NCBI GenBank assembly: GCA_035041965.1
Contig: JAPYMA010000806.1
Location: 186,001-250,000 of the forward strand
DNA: 64,000 nucleotides
Reading direction: 5' to 3'
Origin: Anisakis pegreffii
Lineage: Eukaryota > Nematoda > Chromadorea > Rhabditida > Anisakidae
Translations under genes and position numbers: made by a program
Part shown: piece by piece, positions 23,881 to 38,400 of the stretch
How the letters are laid out: each line of letters starts with the position of its first letter
Numbering within the stretch: position 1 is the stretch's first letter
The notes under the pieces: generated by a model
Databases searched by the model: none
What the model was told of the DNA's origin: nothing
Seen by the model: only the letters and a program-made list of their open reading frames with translations

Positions 23881-26800
23881 GTATTTTTTACACACTTTCT
23901 GCTCATGCTTTCATCGCTGCTTTTGGTGTGTATTTTGAGCTATGTAACGTGCAGATGTGTTATTATTTCGAATAATTATCTGTGTTTCATTTCGACTCAT
24001 TCAACTCATTTTATCTCATTTGTTAATAGTGATGCAACTGTGTGATTCATTTTAAAAGATCGAGCATCGACAATAAACCACATTTTAAAATCGTTTTGTA
24101 TTCATCTCATCATATACTGAATCGTCAACACTTCCAACAGAATTTTTCGAAGTCATTGAATAAATGTTGAATGTACAAATGGAAGAGACACCTAGGAACG
24201 GTCATCTGATTGTTGAAACATTGATATTGGACAAGATTTGCCTGAAAGGAATACTTATGAAATTTTCGCCAGTGATTTTGTCAAACATGCCTTCATAAAC
24301 AAAAAACTGCAAATGCATCACGCAGGTTTGCGATGGTTGTGTTTTCTAGCAGCAATTACGAGGCGATTGCATTCTATACTTTTTTTATGCTTTCATCTCT
24401 TTATTGTGACTGATCCATCCATCTTTCTTATACTGATTGTTGTGATTGAAAAGAATGAGACCGGAAAATTTTTTATGACACCGCCCGGTGTATTTTTTAG
24501 ATGGACTTAAGTGGAAACGATTCAGAACGGGGTACGACTGTATACGTTACTTATTTATTTATTGAGGAATCTGTTCTATTTGACGCCATCCCAGTAATTC
24601 AATGAATCCTGCCGTTAAAATTTGGTGAATAGAATGGTGAAGTTAAATTTATTTGGTTGAACATTCTCGGAACTTTGTGTTTTTATGTTCAACTCAAAGT
24701 CTCTTATCAATCACTTGACATGGAAGTTGCGTGAGAGTGAGTGTAATTACTGATACAAAACCAATCAAATGTCAAACTTTCGTTTTCAATCGCATAAACC
24801 TGTTGAAAGTGCAATCGAAAAAATTCTTTCTTGCGTTGACAACGTTATTATTGAAGTACACTGAGGAACGCGATTCTTTTTGATGACTCCACCCTGAATT
24901 CTCCTTTTTCGCTTTCACAAAACATAACATTGTGCTGTGGCTGCATGATAGGGCAACTGTCAATTGTGCAACTAATTCTGAGCATTTGCAAATTAATTTC
25001 CTCGATGAGTAAATTAAACTCTCTTCAAAGTGCATTTTGCAACGCGATGAACATTACTTTTTGATCATCGCATATCACATCTACTCATTAAATTCCCCTA
25101 TGAAAACCGACTAGCAGCTGCAGAATTTCATTGATTTTGAAGTGCTGATGAAAGGAAATGCACCAACAACAAATAATTATTCGGTTCATGAGCGCAAAAA
25201 AGTCTGCTACTAATCCACTCCGATCAAGATTCGTTCTTCTCTCAGTGTGCGACTTCAGCTCACAGTTTCAATGTTCGAATCGTTGTTCAATGTGAGCATT
25301 TCCTGCTGCGGCAGCATTCATCTGCACGTCATCCATCCATCATCCTAATCGTAAGACCGCAATCGTAATTGTGCGTAATAAATCGGGAATTATTGTGCAC
25401 GATCTGTGGGTTGCCTTAGAACAAAAATTGATCTACCTAACCGTGAGTAAGTGGACCTAACGTCAATGACTTTGTATTTTGAACACAAACACACTTTTCG
25501 CAAACAAAGTTTTCCAAAAAAATGGAACCAATCTAATGCTTTTTCAAGTTGCAGCTGTTCAGGTGAATCCTAAACGTGCCGAACCAATAACCACTGCAAT
25601 CAATCACTTAAGTTCCTTCTAGAATTTTGTCAAAACTTGCAAATTATCATCGCATTCTGTTTGCATCAATTCCACGAAGTCAATGAGACATACAACGTCC
25701 GTCACCATTCCAGCAATTCACTGAAGTGCAACAGCACTCAGTGTTTACTTATCGGATATTAAACGCTTATTGCGATATGAAAAAAATGAACCGCGTGACT
25801 GAATCAACAAACGAAAAACATTGTAATGTCTGTGTATCAGACGCTACAAACACAACGAATTGCAACTGAGCTGAGCCAAAAAAATTCAAATGTCAAAGCA
25901 TTCATTCTCTTTCAAAAGCATTAAACAAATTCTGAAATACAGTGCCGAGAGGGTGAATGATTATTCCTGCCAGTCGAACAACGTTGTCTTTGTGTTGTTC
26001 ATTCATTCCAACCAAAAAATCGTCTTTCATCATCTTGCATCATCATTCATCATGATCGCCCTTCTGAGTTCATGCTGTTTTTTTCTGCATATTTCTGCAT
26101 GTGACCGACAAAGTAATGATTAACTGTATGGCCTCAGATTTCGATCGGTCAAGTTCAAATAGTTGAGAGAAAAGGGGTACGTACTCTGATCTGTTGAGGC
26201 GATTCTTTGACACTCAAAGTAATTGTTGTAATGATGGACGTTGAAATAACGCATGAAGCTTTTGATTTGAAATTTGATGTTAATGAAGAATTTTTAAGAT
26301 AATGTGTAATGATTATTTGATTGAAATTAGCTGTGCTATCAGTGGTTGTAGACGAGCAACAACTTGTTTTTTTGCATACCGCCAATCGATCGCAAAATTT
26401 CGTGTAGCGTCAAATGAAATGGATAGCAGCAAGCAAAACACCATCGAAATATTATCATCCATTTTAGATTTGTACAGGATCGTAAACAACTGTCGTGCAG
26501 CTGAGCAAACAATACAATAGTGAAGCATCAACGAGATTTTCATGAAAAAATATCAAAAATTTCACTTTTCACTCGAAAATTCTTTTCAGTGTGAAATTGC
26601 TTTCGCTACATTCTTTCACCGAAAAATGAAATTCATCCGCTAATTCTCAGCAGTTCTGGAATTTCAGATGTTTCTTTCAAAAAAAATCACAAAAGTATGA
26701 GATCATTGTGAGTTTCCGCAGAATGAATTCAATATTTCACTGGATAACTTCACATAGCTATAATGCAAATTGATCATTCGTTTGTTTATAAATGCAAAAA

Positions 26801-27900
26801 ATTGCTATATCTCGGCTGAATATAAACCTATTCAGTGTTTGTTTATGAACAGATCTTGTTTATAATCAACAGTAGTCTCAACAGTTGATTTTAATTCAAC
26901 AACATGCGAAAATCAATTGGACACGCTCATAGCAGTAAATCGAGTGTAAAACCATTATTGCACTTATTGGTTGACGACTGCTAATTATTGAATTGCTTTC
27001 TTGTGATCGGAAGAGAAAAAGAACACTATTCGACCATCTAAAAAGCGACTCAACGGCTCAAGATATGCGCGTTAAAATTGAATCAGTCCATTAATAAGAG
27101 CCGTTTATTGGAAGTAGTTGCGTGAAAGGATGATATATGCATCATATTAGAAGAGAACTTTTGGAAAAAAGAGGAATTCTCTTCTCTTGAAATATTTTAA
27201 GAAAAACATTGCAAAAGATTTATGGAGCTATAGATGCGTTTCAAGACATACAGTTGACAAATACTCTAAAGTAGAACGAGTATCTATGTGCAGTGTCTAC
27301 TTATATCAAGAATTTATTTATGTTAACCATAACGTTACATTAATCATTAGTGTTAACGATTTTGAATGACTGACTATATGGAGATGACGTAGAGGAAGAT
27401 GATTTGCAATTAATCGTTTATGAGATAATTCCAATTAGTCGATTGCATTTCCGTTCAGAGTGTTGTCAAACGCGTTGCACGAAGTGTAGTAAGATACTTT
27501 TTTTTTTGGTCTCAGACGTATATCTTTAGTCTGATGATCTGATCAAATTTTCTGCGACAGCTAATCTTCAACGAAGGATATTTTAGCTTTTGCTTTTCTT
27601 GCTCCTGGTTTCTCTTGTTAGGAAAAAAGCAACAATAGCAACGAACGATAATGGTGACAATTACAAGGACAATGGTTCGAGAGCGATGAGAAGAAATAAT
27701 GAGATAAGAATTTGTGATAATAAATCAGAATGGATGATACGCATATGATGAAGAATAATTGAATGTGATGATTTCGTTTGGAATGTGCATCGAATTGATT
27801 TAGCTTTTTATATATTGTGCATTTTCATAGTGATTTCGGTTTCGATCTGTTATCATGTGATTGGGTTGAATTTTATGTTTGTCATTTCACCGTGCTTCAG
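23881..27900. other. intergenic, nothing firm
   Basis: About 4 kb of AT-rich DNA. One 72-codon plus frame from an ATG at 26302 (contains MDSSKQNTIEILSSIL) is protein-like, but the minus strand is equally open and I found no neighbouring exon to join. Confidence 0.4.
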
Positions 27901-28996
27901 CTGTCAGCGATGCTGTGCTCAGCTGCTACCGCTAACTGGCTGATGGCAGCAGTTGATGTTGAACGACTCGATTCATCAACTGCTTCACCTGATCGTCGTT
28001 CCCAACCAATTGTTGGAATTCGCTTTCTTACTTTGCAATTGCGCATAACAAAAGGACGATATGTTCGTGGTGTGAACGATTGTTTGTTATTGTTGAAGTG
28101 TTTGAAGGTCATTAGGATTCATTGTAATGAACTAACACTAATACAAGCCATTATAAAGCTGTACTTTCTGTTGACGACGTCACGTTATAGCGTCACAAAG
28201 ATGAAGAGCAGATCTGAATGAAGCATTTGCTGTGAGAGTTAGTTTGTTAAATCTCTTTCTTTTGATTTGATTTCGTTGTTGAGTGCGATGGCTGGTGAGC
28301 AGCTCAGTTACATCGATGGTTCTTGAATGGATTGATTTTATCGCTTGTGAAATGATTTTAATCGATTTAACTGCATTGCATTTCGCTTCATTCTGGATCA
28401 TGATTTTATCGATTCGAGTTCATAGTTCATTTGATTTTGTGATCAAAACGTTTCCAATCTATGTCTAGTGAGGCGATCGAAATTTGTCGATGGCCAAGAG
28501 GTCATCCTAAGTTGTTCCAACATTCCATCGTCTGAATGTTTCACCGAAAAGTACCCGTCGAAAAATCTGAAAATGGCGTATCCGTTTCTGAAGAATGTAC
28601 CAGCATGTCGTCGTCATTGTACAATTAATTGTACGTTTCCGTTAATGAGGTTATCATCTATTCACATGTCAAATTCTTCATTCTTTGCATTCCTCCGATC
28701 TTTTTTTTTCCACGAAACTTTACAACCGAAACCGATAACCTGATTTGAAGCGACTCCTTCCATAAAAATTCCGATCGATCGCATTGATGCAATAATCAAA
28801 TCCATTCCAATAATTTACATCTCGTTGATTGATAGGCTATTTGTTGCAAACAAATTTTCATGTTATCCAATTTTGATGAACTGAAACGTTTTGCACTCGA
28901 TCAATCAGCCGCCAGCCCATTTTGGTTGCATCACAATTGAGCAGCAACCATTTAGATGGACATTTAAGCACTGATTTATTACCAGCACACTGCTAA
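27901..28996 (+). CDS. tentative three-exon gene, Cys-containing, unknown
   Basis: Three exons chain with matching phases: 27901-28069 (acceptor GTGCTTCAG, donor GTGTGA, phase 1), 28469-28649 (acceptor TGTCTAG, donor GTTATC, phase 2) and 28909-28996 (acceptor TCAATCAG, ending TAA). The first encodes an Ala-rich segment then ERLDSSTASPDRRSQPIVG and ITKGRYVR; the second has six Cys (ILSCSNIPSSEC ... CRRHCTINCTFP); the last is short (RQPILVASQLSSNHLDGHL). No 5' exon with a start was found and no family is recognised. Phase agreement across three exons is encouraging, but each junction would fit by chance one time in three. Confidence 0.3.
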
Positions 28997-31900
28997 ATCG
29001 GATCGTTGAAAGGATGTCTGTCGTTCGGTCGGTTTCCAACAGAGACTTAATTAATGGCCTTAGAATTAATTGGTTCATAAAGAGCGATTTCTCATCTGCA
29101 TTGTTTTATTTTGGCACGTTAAGTTTCGTTGTGAATTGCTGATGTTATTTTAAAAACACATAAGAAACTGAAAGCAGAATGAATCAATCTTCACGATATC
29201 AGAGAGAACACCGGACACAGACTCGTTCCTAGAAAATGACATGCACTGTTCGTCTGCAGTAAATTTTCGTTGGGAAATCAAAGAAGAAGAATTGAGGAGA
29301 ATCTTGCTGAATTGATCAGACCCTGAATTGCACTCACAGTCAGTTGTCACTCATCGGACGTCCTCACACATTTTGAAGTAATTCTGTCCGCTCAATTAAA
29401 TGTTGCTTGCTATAACCGGTTTAGAGAATTGTGCGGATGACTATGCTTCATTGACAGCTCACAGCTTGTTGTTTGCAGTATACGATGCGAGATGATCACT
29501 TCATTTTAAATCGACAAGAAGTGATCTACTGTTTCCAGTTGTTGATTTCAGTTTAGCGATACATTCGATTGTCACCAGCAGGAAATGAGAAATGCGTGCT
29601 AATCAACAGCAAAATCTCGTAATCGTACACAACTTTCAAATAAGCTGATGATCATCCTTGATGTTGCATCAACTGTCTACAAAAAAGCAAGCATTTTGTG
29701 TCCGTAATGTATTTTCAGAACTAAATTTGACTTTGGGGCTTGGCTAGTGGATAGCGTTCGCCAGTTATTTATTGACTCACCTCTTGTGCCCATGCATGAT
29801 CACAAGCACTGTTCTCGAACTGTTGCTGTGTGCTGTCCTCACAAAATTCTTCGTTGTTTTATTGTGCTCACTCGTTGTTTATCCAATCGCTTGTGTTCTG
29901 CTTTCTATCTATCCACCACACTACATTCAAATGAAGAATCCTTTATCGCTACTCACAATCTCATTTACTCTTTCGGATGGATATACACATACACATAATA
30001 GTATATGTCTATAGAAGTAACAGACACACATCCATCATTAAATCTATTAGAATTTACGTTGCTTGGCATACATCCAATGTGTGAATTCACGTGCACTTTG
30101 TAATAGATATACGACGACGGATGACGTGATGCGGTGGTCGTGTGAATGAGAATGAGAGGGGAAATTGAGGCAGTGTTCAGTAGAGAATGAGAGTTAGGGG
30201 AATGAGAGCAGCGTTTGAGTGGGACGGGACGAGTGTGGAATCGGATGCAAAGAAAGATATTATTATGAACGAGGCGTGTTTGGGGCGGGCCTGGTGCCAA
30301 ACTGAATGTGTCAGCATGGATGAATGGATGTCTGCTGATGCTGGTGCTGTTCTTTTAAAGAAAAGACTCGAGACATCATTTGTATTGTTATTTGCATGTG
30401 TTCGGGTTTACTTCTTACTTTTACTCCTAGTGCTGCTTAATTGTTGTGCCAATTTGCAATAAATGCTTTGCCAATTTGATAACCGCAATATACACATAAT
30501 TGCACATTTGTTTCTTTTGTATCAATTAGCTTGATAATGCAGTATTGTGATCATCTCATCTATTCTCGTAGAATATCAATATCTTCATCGTTAATTGCGA
30601 TTTTTTTGTTCAGAAGCGTAAGCGCGAAACTATGCCATGTGTTGTGATGCGTTCCTGAATTACTTTCCATGTCTAGCCACCAATTTATAATTCCGTGCAT
30701 AAATCTCAACTGCATTCGTTTTTATTCTCGTTTCAAATGCACACTTTTATGACTCAGATTAGAAAAGAAAAATTACATCATCTGATTATTGTTCAAAGTT
30801 CACTGCTTTACTAAAGAGTAATTGCTTGTCATCGATGGTTCATGTGTTCATTGTTCGTTGTTGTGTATGATTAGCATTACAGCAGCAGTCGTTTGGGTGC
30901 GCAATACGGCCAAACATTCCCGTTTTTATCTATCTTTCATTTTGTTAGTTCAGTAAGTATTCCGAATGCGCATTCCACTGATTTTCGCCACTCCACTCAG
31001 CTATCATGAGTTTTTTCGTATCAAACCGGTGGCATCCCTACTCCATTCACCGCTCAATTTTCTCTAATCTGTTTCGGATTGCTAGGCCAACCAACGCAAG
31101 ACTACTGGACTGTCTGTGAAACGTGAAATTCAATTGAGTTCAAGCGAGAAGAGGCCAACGCTATTTGAGAGTGTGCTATGGAACAGAGAACAACTCAACT
31201 TATGTCTACTGCTGCTATTTATATGTTCTTCAATCACGCCGCGTATTTTTCGTTGCTTGTCAAATGGCAACGTTTCTATTCTAAGCAGTTGTACTCATAA
31301 GCAGGCAGCAGACTGAGTTCTGTTGTTTGGGTGTTTTAGCAGTGGCTTGGAGTCAAGCCAAAAGTGGTGTTATTGAAGAAGAGAAGATGAAAGGAACGAG
31401 ACACACACTTAGAAATAATCCTGAATTGGGTGCGTTCAATGTTCGCGCATGCAAGCTAATTGCGTTCAGTCTGCGGATGCTGCAGCTGCTATGTTGTTGT
31501 TTTTCTGTGTGTGTGTGTGCTCATTTAAATTCAACAATAACTTACTTTTTTGCAACAAAAAATGTCGGAAAAATGTTACAGCATCAACAAAAGCAACGAG
31601 TCATTGTTGTGTATTCGTGAAAAATCATCATGAATTTACTTTGGTTTTGCACTGTGTTGAAAAAAAGCAAGTTCTGTCCAATTCCTTCAGAAGGTTGACC
31701 CCAAATCCAGGCTCTAAGGTTCTCGTAAATTCATCCGTGCATGCTTCATCTTGAGGAGGAGTGCTGTGAGGTTACGTGTTCATGGAATAGAAGCGTTGAT
31801 TTGTGGCTGGCCTCAATTCGCATGTGTAATCGCCGTTTCAGCATCTGAAGGGATTGTGTGTTCACGAACCCGATTTAATTCCCATCGATTTTTGAATTTC

Positions 31901-32605
31901 GATCGTCCAATACGAATGATTATTAATCAGTTTAGTAAATAGTGCTGCTCACAATCAGTGAAACGCCGTGAATTAATTTTTGAATCTGCGTTCATAAATT
32001 CATCACTTTCACGTTGCTCATCAGTCTTTTTTCTCACATTTGCCAAGCCAGACGTTAACCCCATCAAATAATCCCTCTGAATTGACGTTCCGAATGCGTT
32101 TGAGTAGAGCTGGTTAGTTTGAAGGTATGTGTGTATGTATGTGTGTTCATGTGTTGCATATCCTTTTCATATCATTGCTACACGTATCGCTTTTATCAGT
32201 CGGCTGCTTTGATGAGAAATTTATCACGTTATTATGCCGTGTTGAATCACAAGCGATTCACTCGTAGCATGCGAGTAAAATCATCAAAAATTGCAACTTC
32301 GTTCACTCGTAAATGAACAAATAACGTCGCAATGAAATTTGTTTCCTTTTGAAACGAACTCGCTTTGCACCGTTAATTCCACTTTATTTTCCATTTCGTT
32401 TTCGTCTCAACGCTACATTTTAGTGTCAGTTCGTCTTATTTGCTGAATGTTATTTTCACTCACAGTAATCTCATTCAGTTCCGATGCAAGCGAACGAGAC
32501 TTTCATAGCGAGTGAGAATTGCAACTCATTTTTCACATGAAATCACCTGTGCACTTGATCGAATTGTTCACGCAGTTCTATTATAATTAAGCAAAATTTG
32601 AGAAA
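28997..32605. other. intergenic, nothing firm
   Basis: About 3.6 kb. Several 60-110 codon frames occur on both strands, but none has splice context, family motif or paralogue support. Confidence 0.4.
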
Positions 32606-32839
32606 TTGTTCACTTTCGAACGTTCTCTGATAGAAATGTATTATTTAAGTGGTTATGTAGTCATCAATCATTCATTCGAGAATATACACGTACATTCAAT
32701 CAACCACTCTGTAAATGAACCACCGAAACGGTACACCGGAAGGGTTGAAAGTATATGCACATGTGAGAACTGTTATAGGTGCATTTGTCCAGATTGTAAT
32801 CAAAAACGAATCCGTCGTGTATATACACATCAGTCAGCT
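32606..32839 (+). CDS. Cys-rich open frame, Sprouty-like cysteine spacing
   Basis: A plus-strand frame whose C-terminal part encodes ICTCENCYRCICPDCNQKR. From the second Cys the spacing CxxCxxCxCxxC is that of the start of the Sprouty/Spred (SPR) domain, a membrane-targeting Cys-rich domain of Ras/MAPK pathway inhibitors. Only this first block is present: the frame stops 11 codons later and I found no downstream exon with the rest of the domain. A possible phase-1 donor follows (CGT C|GTGTAT). The N-terminal part is not recognisable. It may be an exon fragment, a relic or chance. Confidence 0.3.
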
Positions 32840-34739
32840 TGATGCACTGCCATAAATCCATTTTATATGGAACAAATCATACGCTTTCCATTCGAATCCT
32901 TCAAGTTATTCGCATAAATTTGCATACTTTGCGGTCCTATCATCACTCCAACTGTGATACATCTTCGATCATTCGATCTCGTCTGACACGTGCAATCAAG
33001 TTTCTGTATGTTGTTTCGTTGCGTATAATCAGGTAGATTTCAGCAAGTGCTTTTTCATTTTTTGGAACGTTTCAATTCGACTTGATGCCAAAACATTTAA
33101 TTTGTTTACAAGCAGAGAGCGATTTTATTGCTGTTGTCACGTGTGACCATCGATGTTCATCGAAACAGTTGATGTGAATTGTTCATTGGATAATTTTATC
33201 ATGAACACAGAAAACACTTTCTTTTGAATTCTCAGTTGAGGCTGTTGAAATTTTAATGTTATTTCGTACGGTGATGATTTTTTTTTTGCTCGCTTCAATG
33301 CACCAACTCTGATGCGCTGAAAGCAAACGCCTAGACAGGGGCCCATTCATTCACCACATTGAAAATATTTTGTCTATAAAAGAGGAGGAACAAAACAAAT
33401 GATTCAGTGGTTTTTTTATTGTTGGAGGTTTTTTGATCGTTCGTTTCATTCATTCCATCGCACTTTTGTTCTGTTGCGATCAAAATTTTCACAACAACAA
33501 AAAAGTTTCGAAACAATTTTGCAATGCGCTTTTGGCTCATTCTTAAGAGGGACTTTGGCTGATTGTCGTCTTTTGTTTCAAACTTGACGAGTGCCATGCA
33601 TGGCCCACGCAGTTTAAATCGTCAGAATTGAATTTAGTGTGTGACGTGATCTCATTCAATTAAATGTTTCATCCATCCATGTATTCATTCACCAATCCAT
33701 CCATCCACCCGCTCGTTCCTTCCTTGCATCTGTTGTGCTTTAAGCATCGTTGTGTTGTTAATATTTATGTTATTTCTTATTCGTTCTTCTCAGAGTTTTA
33801 TGATCGCGAAACACCTACCCACACAAACTTTTACACTAACACACACAAACTATAACAAAATACCACCTACACACCACATTCTTCTATTCATTCAGATCGA
33901 GACAGTTTTATGGAATTTTAAATTTCGTGAACGTTATCATTTGTAAACGATGCTGGGGTAATGGTTATGTTTCGAAGACGTTCTTTTATTTATTTGCATT
34001 TGAGAATGTTTATTTATTGACGCGTCAGAATAAGACGACGTGACTGCATATTACTCATAACAGCGATGTTTGAACAATAAGAACTTTATGAACTTGGCGT
34101 TGATTTTGCATGTGCCACTTTAGAATGTCATCATAAAATTGTTTTATTGCAATTTAATAGGACGAAGCAAAACTTTTTTTTGTTATGAACGAAATCAATG
34201 AACATATTTCTTGAGTCAAAGGGATTGAGAAAGAGCAGCAGAATTGTGTGCAAATGTATGACGTTCATATTGGTGACATATAAGATGATATCATAGCTAA
34301 TCAAACACTCGAATACGACGACCCGTTTGTTTGGAATTATGACGTGATGCTGTTAGGGAATAAATTCGGCAAGAAATGCTTATTGAAGAGCCTCATTCCT
34401 GGATTACATCATCACTAGCAGTTGCGATCAAACAGACCCGGAGAAATTCGATGCGAATAAGAGCTGAATTGATTGCTAGGAACGCAGGCATGAAACAGAG
34501 GTGCGCAGTACTTTCGTTGGCATCATTCACTGCTCATTTGCATATCCATTCGAAATGACATTCATTGGACGACCGACCTTTTTCACATCGATCCTATATC
34601 GACAGCATTCATTACTAGCATTCGGCCAGCTGATAGATATGATTTTCGGGAATTTATGAATTGATTTGTTGTTGTAATGTCATCATAGAGTATCTGTTGT
34701 AGTGTCATAAACATGAATCGACCGACCTCAATTTTTCGT
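32840..34739. other. intergenic, nothing clear
   Basis: About 1.9 kb of AT-rich sequence with short low-quality open frames only. Confidence 0.4.
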
Positions 34740-35045
34740 TTCAAAACGAATGAATATAGCTAGGGATGCTTGCAGTCGAGATGGGCGACACCTGTGCTTC
34801 GTTAGACTTTTCATCCTCTAAACGTGGCCCTGTGTGTCTTTTGGCGTTTTCGTAATCTGACGATACCCTCGAAAAAGACCAAAGTTCATTCCAAAGAGAA
34901 CCTTATGCGGAATGCGACGCCCTAAATACACACCATCCGAAAAGAGGTGCTCCAGTGCTACTTCCGACATTGGCAGAATCGTTCGGAAAAGTACGTGGCA
35001 GCCTATGGGGACTCTGTGAAGGAGATTAACGCGAGTTTTTTTTAC
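34740..35045 (+). pseudogene. mariner-type transposase remnant (C-terminal end)
   Basis: A plus-strand stretch reads VLQCYFRHWQNRSEKYVA followed by AYGDSVKEINASFFYLIG, resembling the C-terminal end of Tc1/mariner-family transposases, where a hydrophobic/aromatic run and W-x-x-R-x-x-K-C/Y are followed by A-x-G-D-Y. An in-frame stop lies upstream (RNATP, stop, IHTIRK) and no catalytic DDE/D region is visible, so it is a dead 3' fragment. The block is noticeably less AT-rich than its neighbours. It lies about 440 bp upstream of the FNIP start codon. Confidence 0.5.
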
Positions 35046-35458
35046 CTGATTGGGAGTAGCTTTAATTTACAAAAATGGAATACCTTATGAACACCTGTTG
35101 TAAAGTTATTTAATAGTATGAAGTAATGACAGTGTTGTACAGTTTGTTGATGCTGTTTCACTGCAATGCTTATGATGAATGTTGTTTTGAATTTGTTGTG
35201 CTTGTGGTCGATTATTTTGATTGACTTAAAACAAATTTTCAGTTCACCTAATAAAGCTTTTGTACATCCATTCTATTACGCTAATTTATCGACTCTGAGT
35301 CGTCGATTCGCCATTATGTTAGTACTGTGAACGTCGATCAACTCCCGGTATTTGTTTTCGGAACGTTTTCGCACATACGTTCAATCGGAAACAAAAGCAA
35401 TTGATATTATCACTTGCATTGCTCCTTTTACTGTGGCATTCACCTTCATATTTCTGCT

Positions 35459-35487
35459 ATTCATTCAGTATTCTGCATGAAAAGAAT
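35459..35487 (+). promoter_or_regulatory. 3' splice acceptor just before the FNIP ATG (5'UTR or trans-splice site)
   Basis: A T/C-rich tract ending CTATTCATTCAG at 35468 makes a good 3' splice site 19 nt upstream of the FNIP ATG (35488). It could accept a 5'UTR exon or, as is common in nematodes, a spliced leader. An out-of-frame ATG lies between the acceptor and the start codon. Confidence 0.4.
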
Positions 35488-38400
35488 ATGGCTCTTCTGA
35501 AAAGTCTTTTTCCAAAAGGCTCACTGAGACGACATAATGATAAAGCGTCTTCCTTAGCAAATGGTGAACCGGCGAGTGTTATTCAGGCAATCGAAGATGA
35601 TCAGCAGATTAACGAGTTCTGGTGAGTCTTGTTTCGTATACATTTGTGTGCTTTCATATGCTTTCATGCACATGCCATCATAATATCATCGTCATCAATG
35701 ACGTTCATTTCAGTGCATCGCATTACAGTCATTCTTTAACACATTAATGCAAAATATGTGATATTCTGAATAATCGATTAGTGGATAATAGCATGAGCAA
35801 ATTACTAATTGAGGCCATTGGTGCAAGAATGAATATTAATATGAGATTAATTTCATCGCGTGAATATCACGCGAACTCTATTCGTTATCAGTACCGTGTG
35901 TGTGTATTCACTCGATAGTATGACGTTGAAATTGATGTTTATATTCTGTATCAACTATTCACTCACTGATAATTTCATTGAATTCATTCATTTTATAGCT
36001 CCTTCATCAGAGCTATTAATGACGAGTGTTATCGCCAATGCCGAATGATTGCTTATCAGTCCGTCCAAAGACATCTGATTGCACCCTTACAATTCTCCTA
36101 GGGAATGCACCTTTGCTGTTAATAAACTGCCATGCAATCATCTCAACAATTCGTTTCATTTTAACCACGAAACTACTAAAAATATTTGAGATATGGATTT
36201 GCTTATGAATTTGAAAAAAGCAATTATTCTGAGTAAAAGTGAACTGGCTCACAGAGTGCGATTGGAGAGAAACTTTTTTATTTGTGTGTTAGAGATATGC
36301 TTGCATGATATGATTTAAGCATCTGGCCAACTGGTATTTGAGTGTTTTGACCGGTTGTTGCGATGCACTGAGAACACTACTGGCATATACCCAAAAGTGA
36401 ATAATAAATAAATATTATTCAGTTGGATATTGTTGCATTGTGAATGAATGAGTGAATGATTGAAATAATGGTCTGATGAAGATTGAGGGTGAGTGATATT
36501 TAGTGGAAAAACGAAGAATGTTTGATTTGATGGGATGTGGAATGGTGACGAGAACACAGAGCGCGTGAAAATAATTTAGTTTGGTGGTTTATTTGCAAAC
36601 AACGTTCTAGCGAGCGATCGACAAATGCATTGTAAGTTTTTATCGTTTGGCGAATTGAATTTCGTTTACTTTTGTCTGAAAAATGGTGTGGTGATGATGC
36701 ATGAAAAAATGTCGCAAGAAGTTATGCAGCAGTGCAGTGCGATTGCGTTGTGTCTCTTCTTGATGCATAAATCGAGTGAAGAAAACGGATGGGATGGGGA
36801 TGATACAGTGCGAATGTGTCTCTCGCATCGTGTCTGTCGACAATCCAAGCACACACCGTTCCATCAACGAAACTAGATGAATGTTTTTTACGCTTCATAT
36901 CAGATGCTCAATGAGAGCCATTACGAAAAACAAGCAAAACAACTCATAAACACGACATTCCGGTATCTATAAATAATTTCAGTACGTTGTTCATTTCATC
37001 TTGCTGTCTTGTTTCATTTTGCTATAATCGAACCGCACCCTTCACAAGTTTTTTTTGGGGAAAGTTAAAACATTCAGCATGCATCCAGTCAGTGATTTTA
37101 TCCTACTTTCGAACAGAGAAATGAAATTTTTAATCGTCGTGATCTGAGGAATTCAAATAATGCGACATTTTTTCAACGAACATTGATTAATTTCAACTGG
37201 GAATAGTCAAAAACATTGAGCATAAAGCATACCTGAACATTTGTGGAAGTCTTGAGCATTTTTTAAAGTTTGATCCTCTCCTAATTGAATAATTTCATTG
37301 AGAATAGTAGTCAGTGAACACAGTGAATGACTTATTCTATTTGGTTGAGGAGGCGATAATTTTCGGCAGCTTATTTGCATTTACAAGAAGTCTTTTTCTC
37401 ATTTTATTTATTTTTTTCTGATTTGGATATTTCCGTTGTAAAAATGATGATATCTTGTTTGATGTTATTTAAGAAATGACAACTTTACGACTTTCTGAAC
37501 ACATTCCGCGAATTTATTTCTTCTTCTTTTTTTCGTCCCATTCATCTTCATTTATTTATTTTATTGTTGTTTCGTGTCTTAGTGAGTGTTTTCTGTCTAG
37601 ATGTGTTGTATTGTATATAAACAAATACTTTCGATTGTGTGTAATGTCTGAAATGTGAAATACTGCTGTATTTTATCTTTCTTCGAATTTTGGCTGCACA
37701 GAGAAAAATTATTCGGTTGAAAGAGATGACTGTTTAATTCTGGGATTATGCTCGCAATCTGAAGCACGAATATTACACGTTCACTGTAAGAGCTGAATGC
37801 AAGAAAGAATAATTAATGTTCACACACACACACACAACTTCAATTACCCATCCATAGCACCAAATTTTGTTGCAAAATTTCTTGATGTGGTTTTTTTTAA
37901 ACATTTACATCTCGCAAACTCTGCTAAAGTTCTGTCTGGTCAGTTGCGTCAGCATAAGCTGATCTTCGTACGGTTGATCTTGAACAGCCAGTGAGTGAGT
38001 TGTTCATTTGCGTTTTTTGATTTATGTATCTGCTTCGAATAGTGGTGCATTCTGATGGAACGTGAAAATTGTATGAAAAGAAGGCGCAAATGAAAAAGAT
38101 TGAACAGACATAATATGAGCGTTGATAAGAGAAACATATTCTTATTGCGAGTAGATGATTAATGAATGCATTGGTATTCATTGTTTTTTGTAGTTAATGA
38201 ATGCAGTATTACGCGTTCACTGTAACAGCTGAATTCTTGATTGAGTTGTGTGTGGGATGTGATTAATTCACGTGAACGTTTCGGTATGAGGATTTGATGT
38301 TGTTCATTATGGGTACTTGGTGCTGTTGCTGCTGATGCTACTGCATTTTCGATGGGTGCATATTTGAGTTGATAAGTGCAACTGACAAATGACAGTGATT

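Noticed and set aside
37820..37840. CA dinucleotide repeat, and similar short ATT/TTG runs at 16880 and 13755
   Set aside because: Ordinary short simple repeats without further interest.
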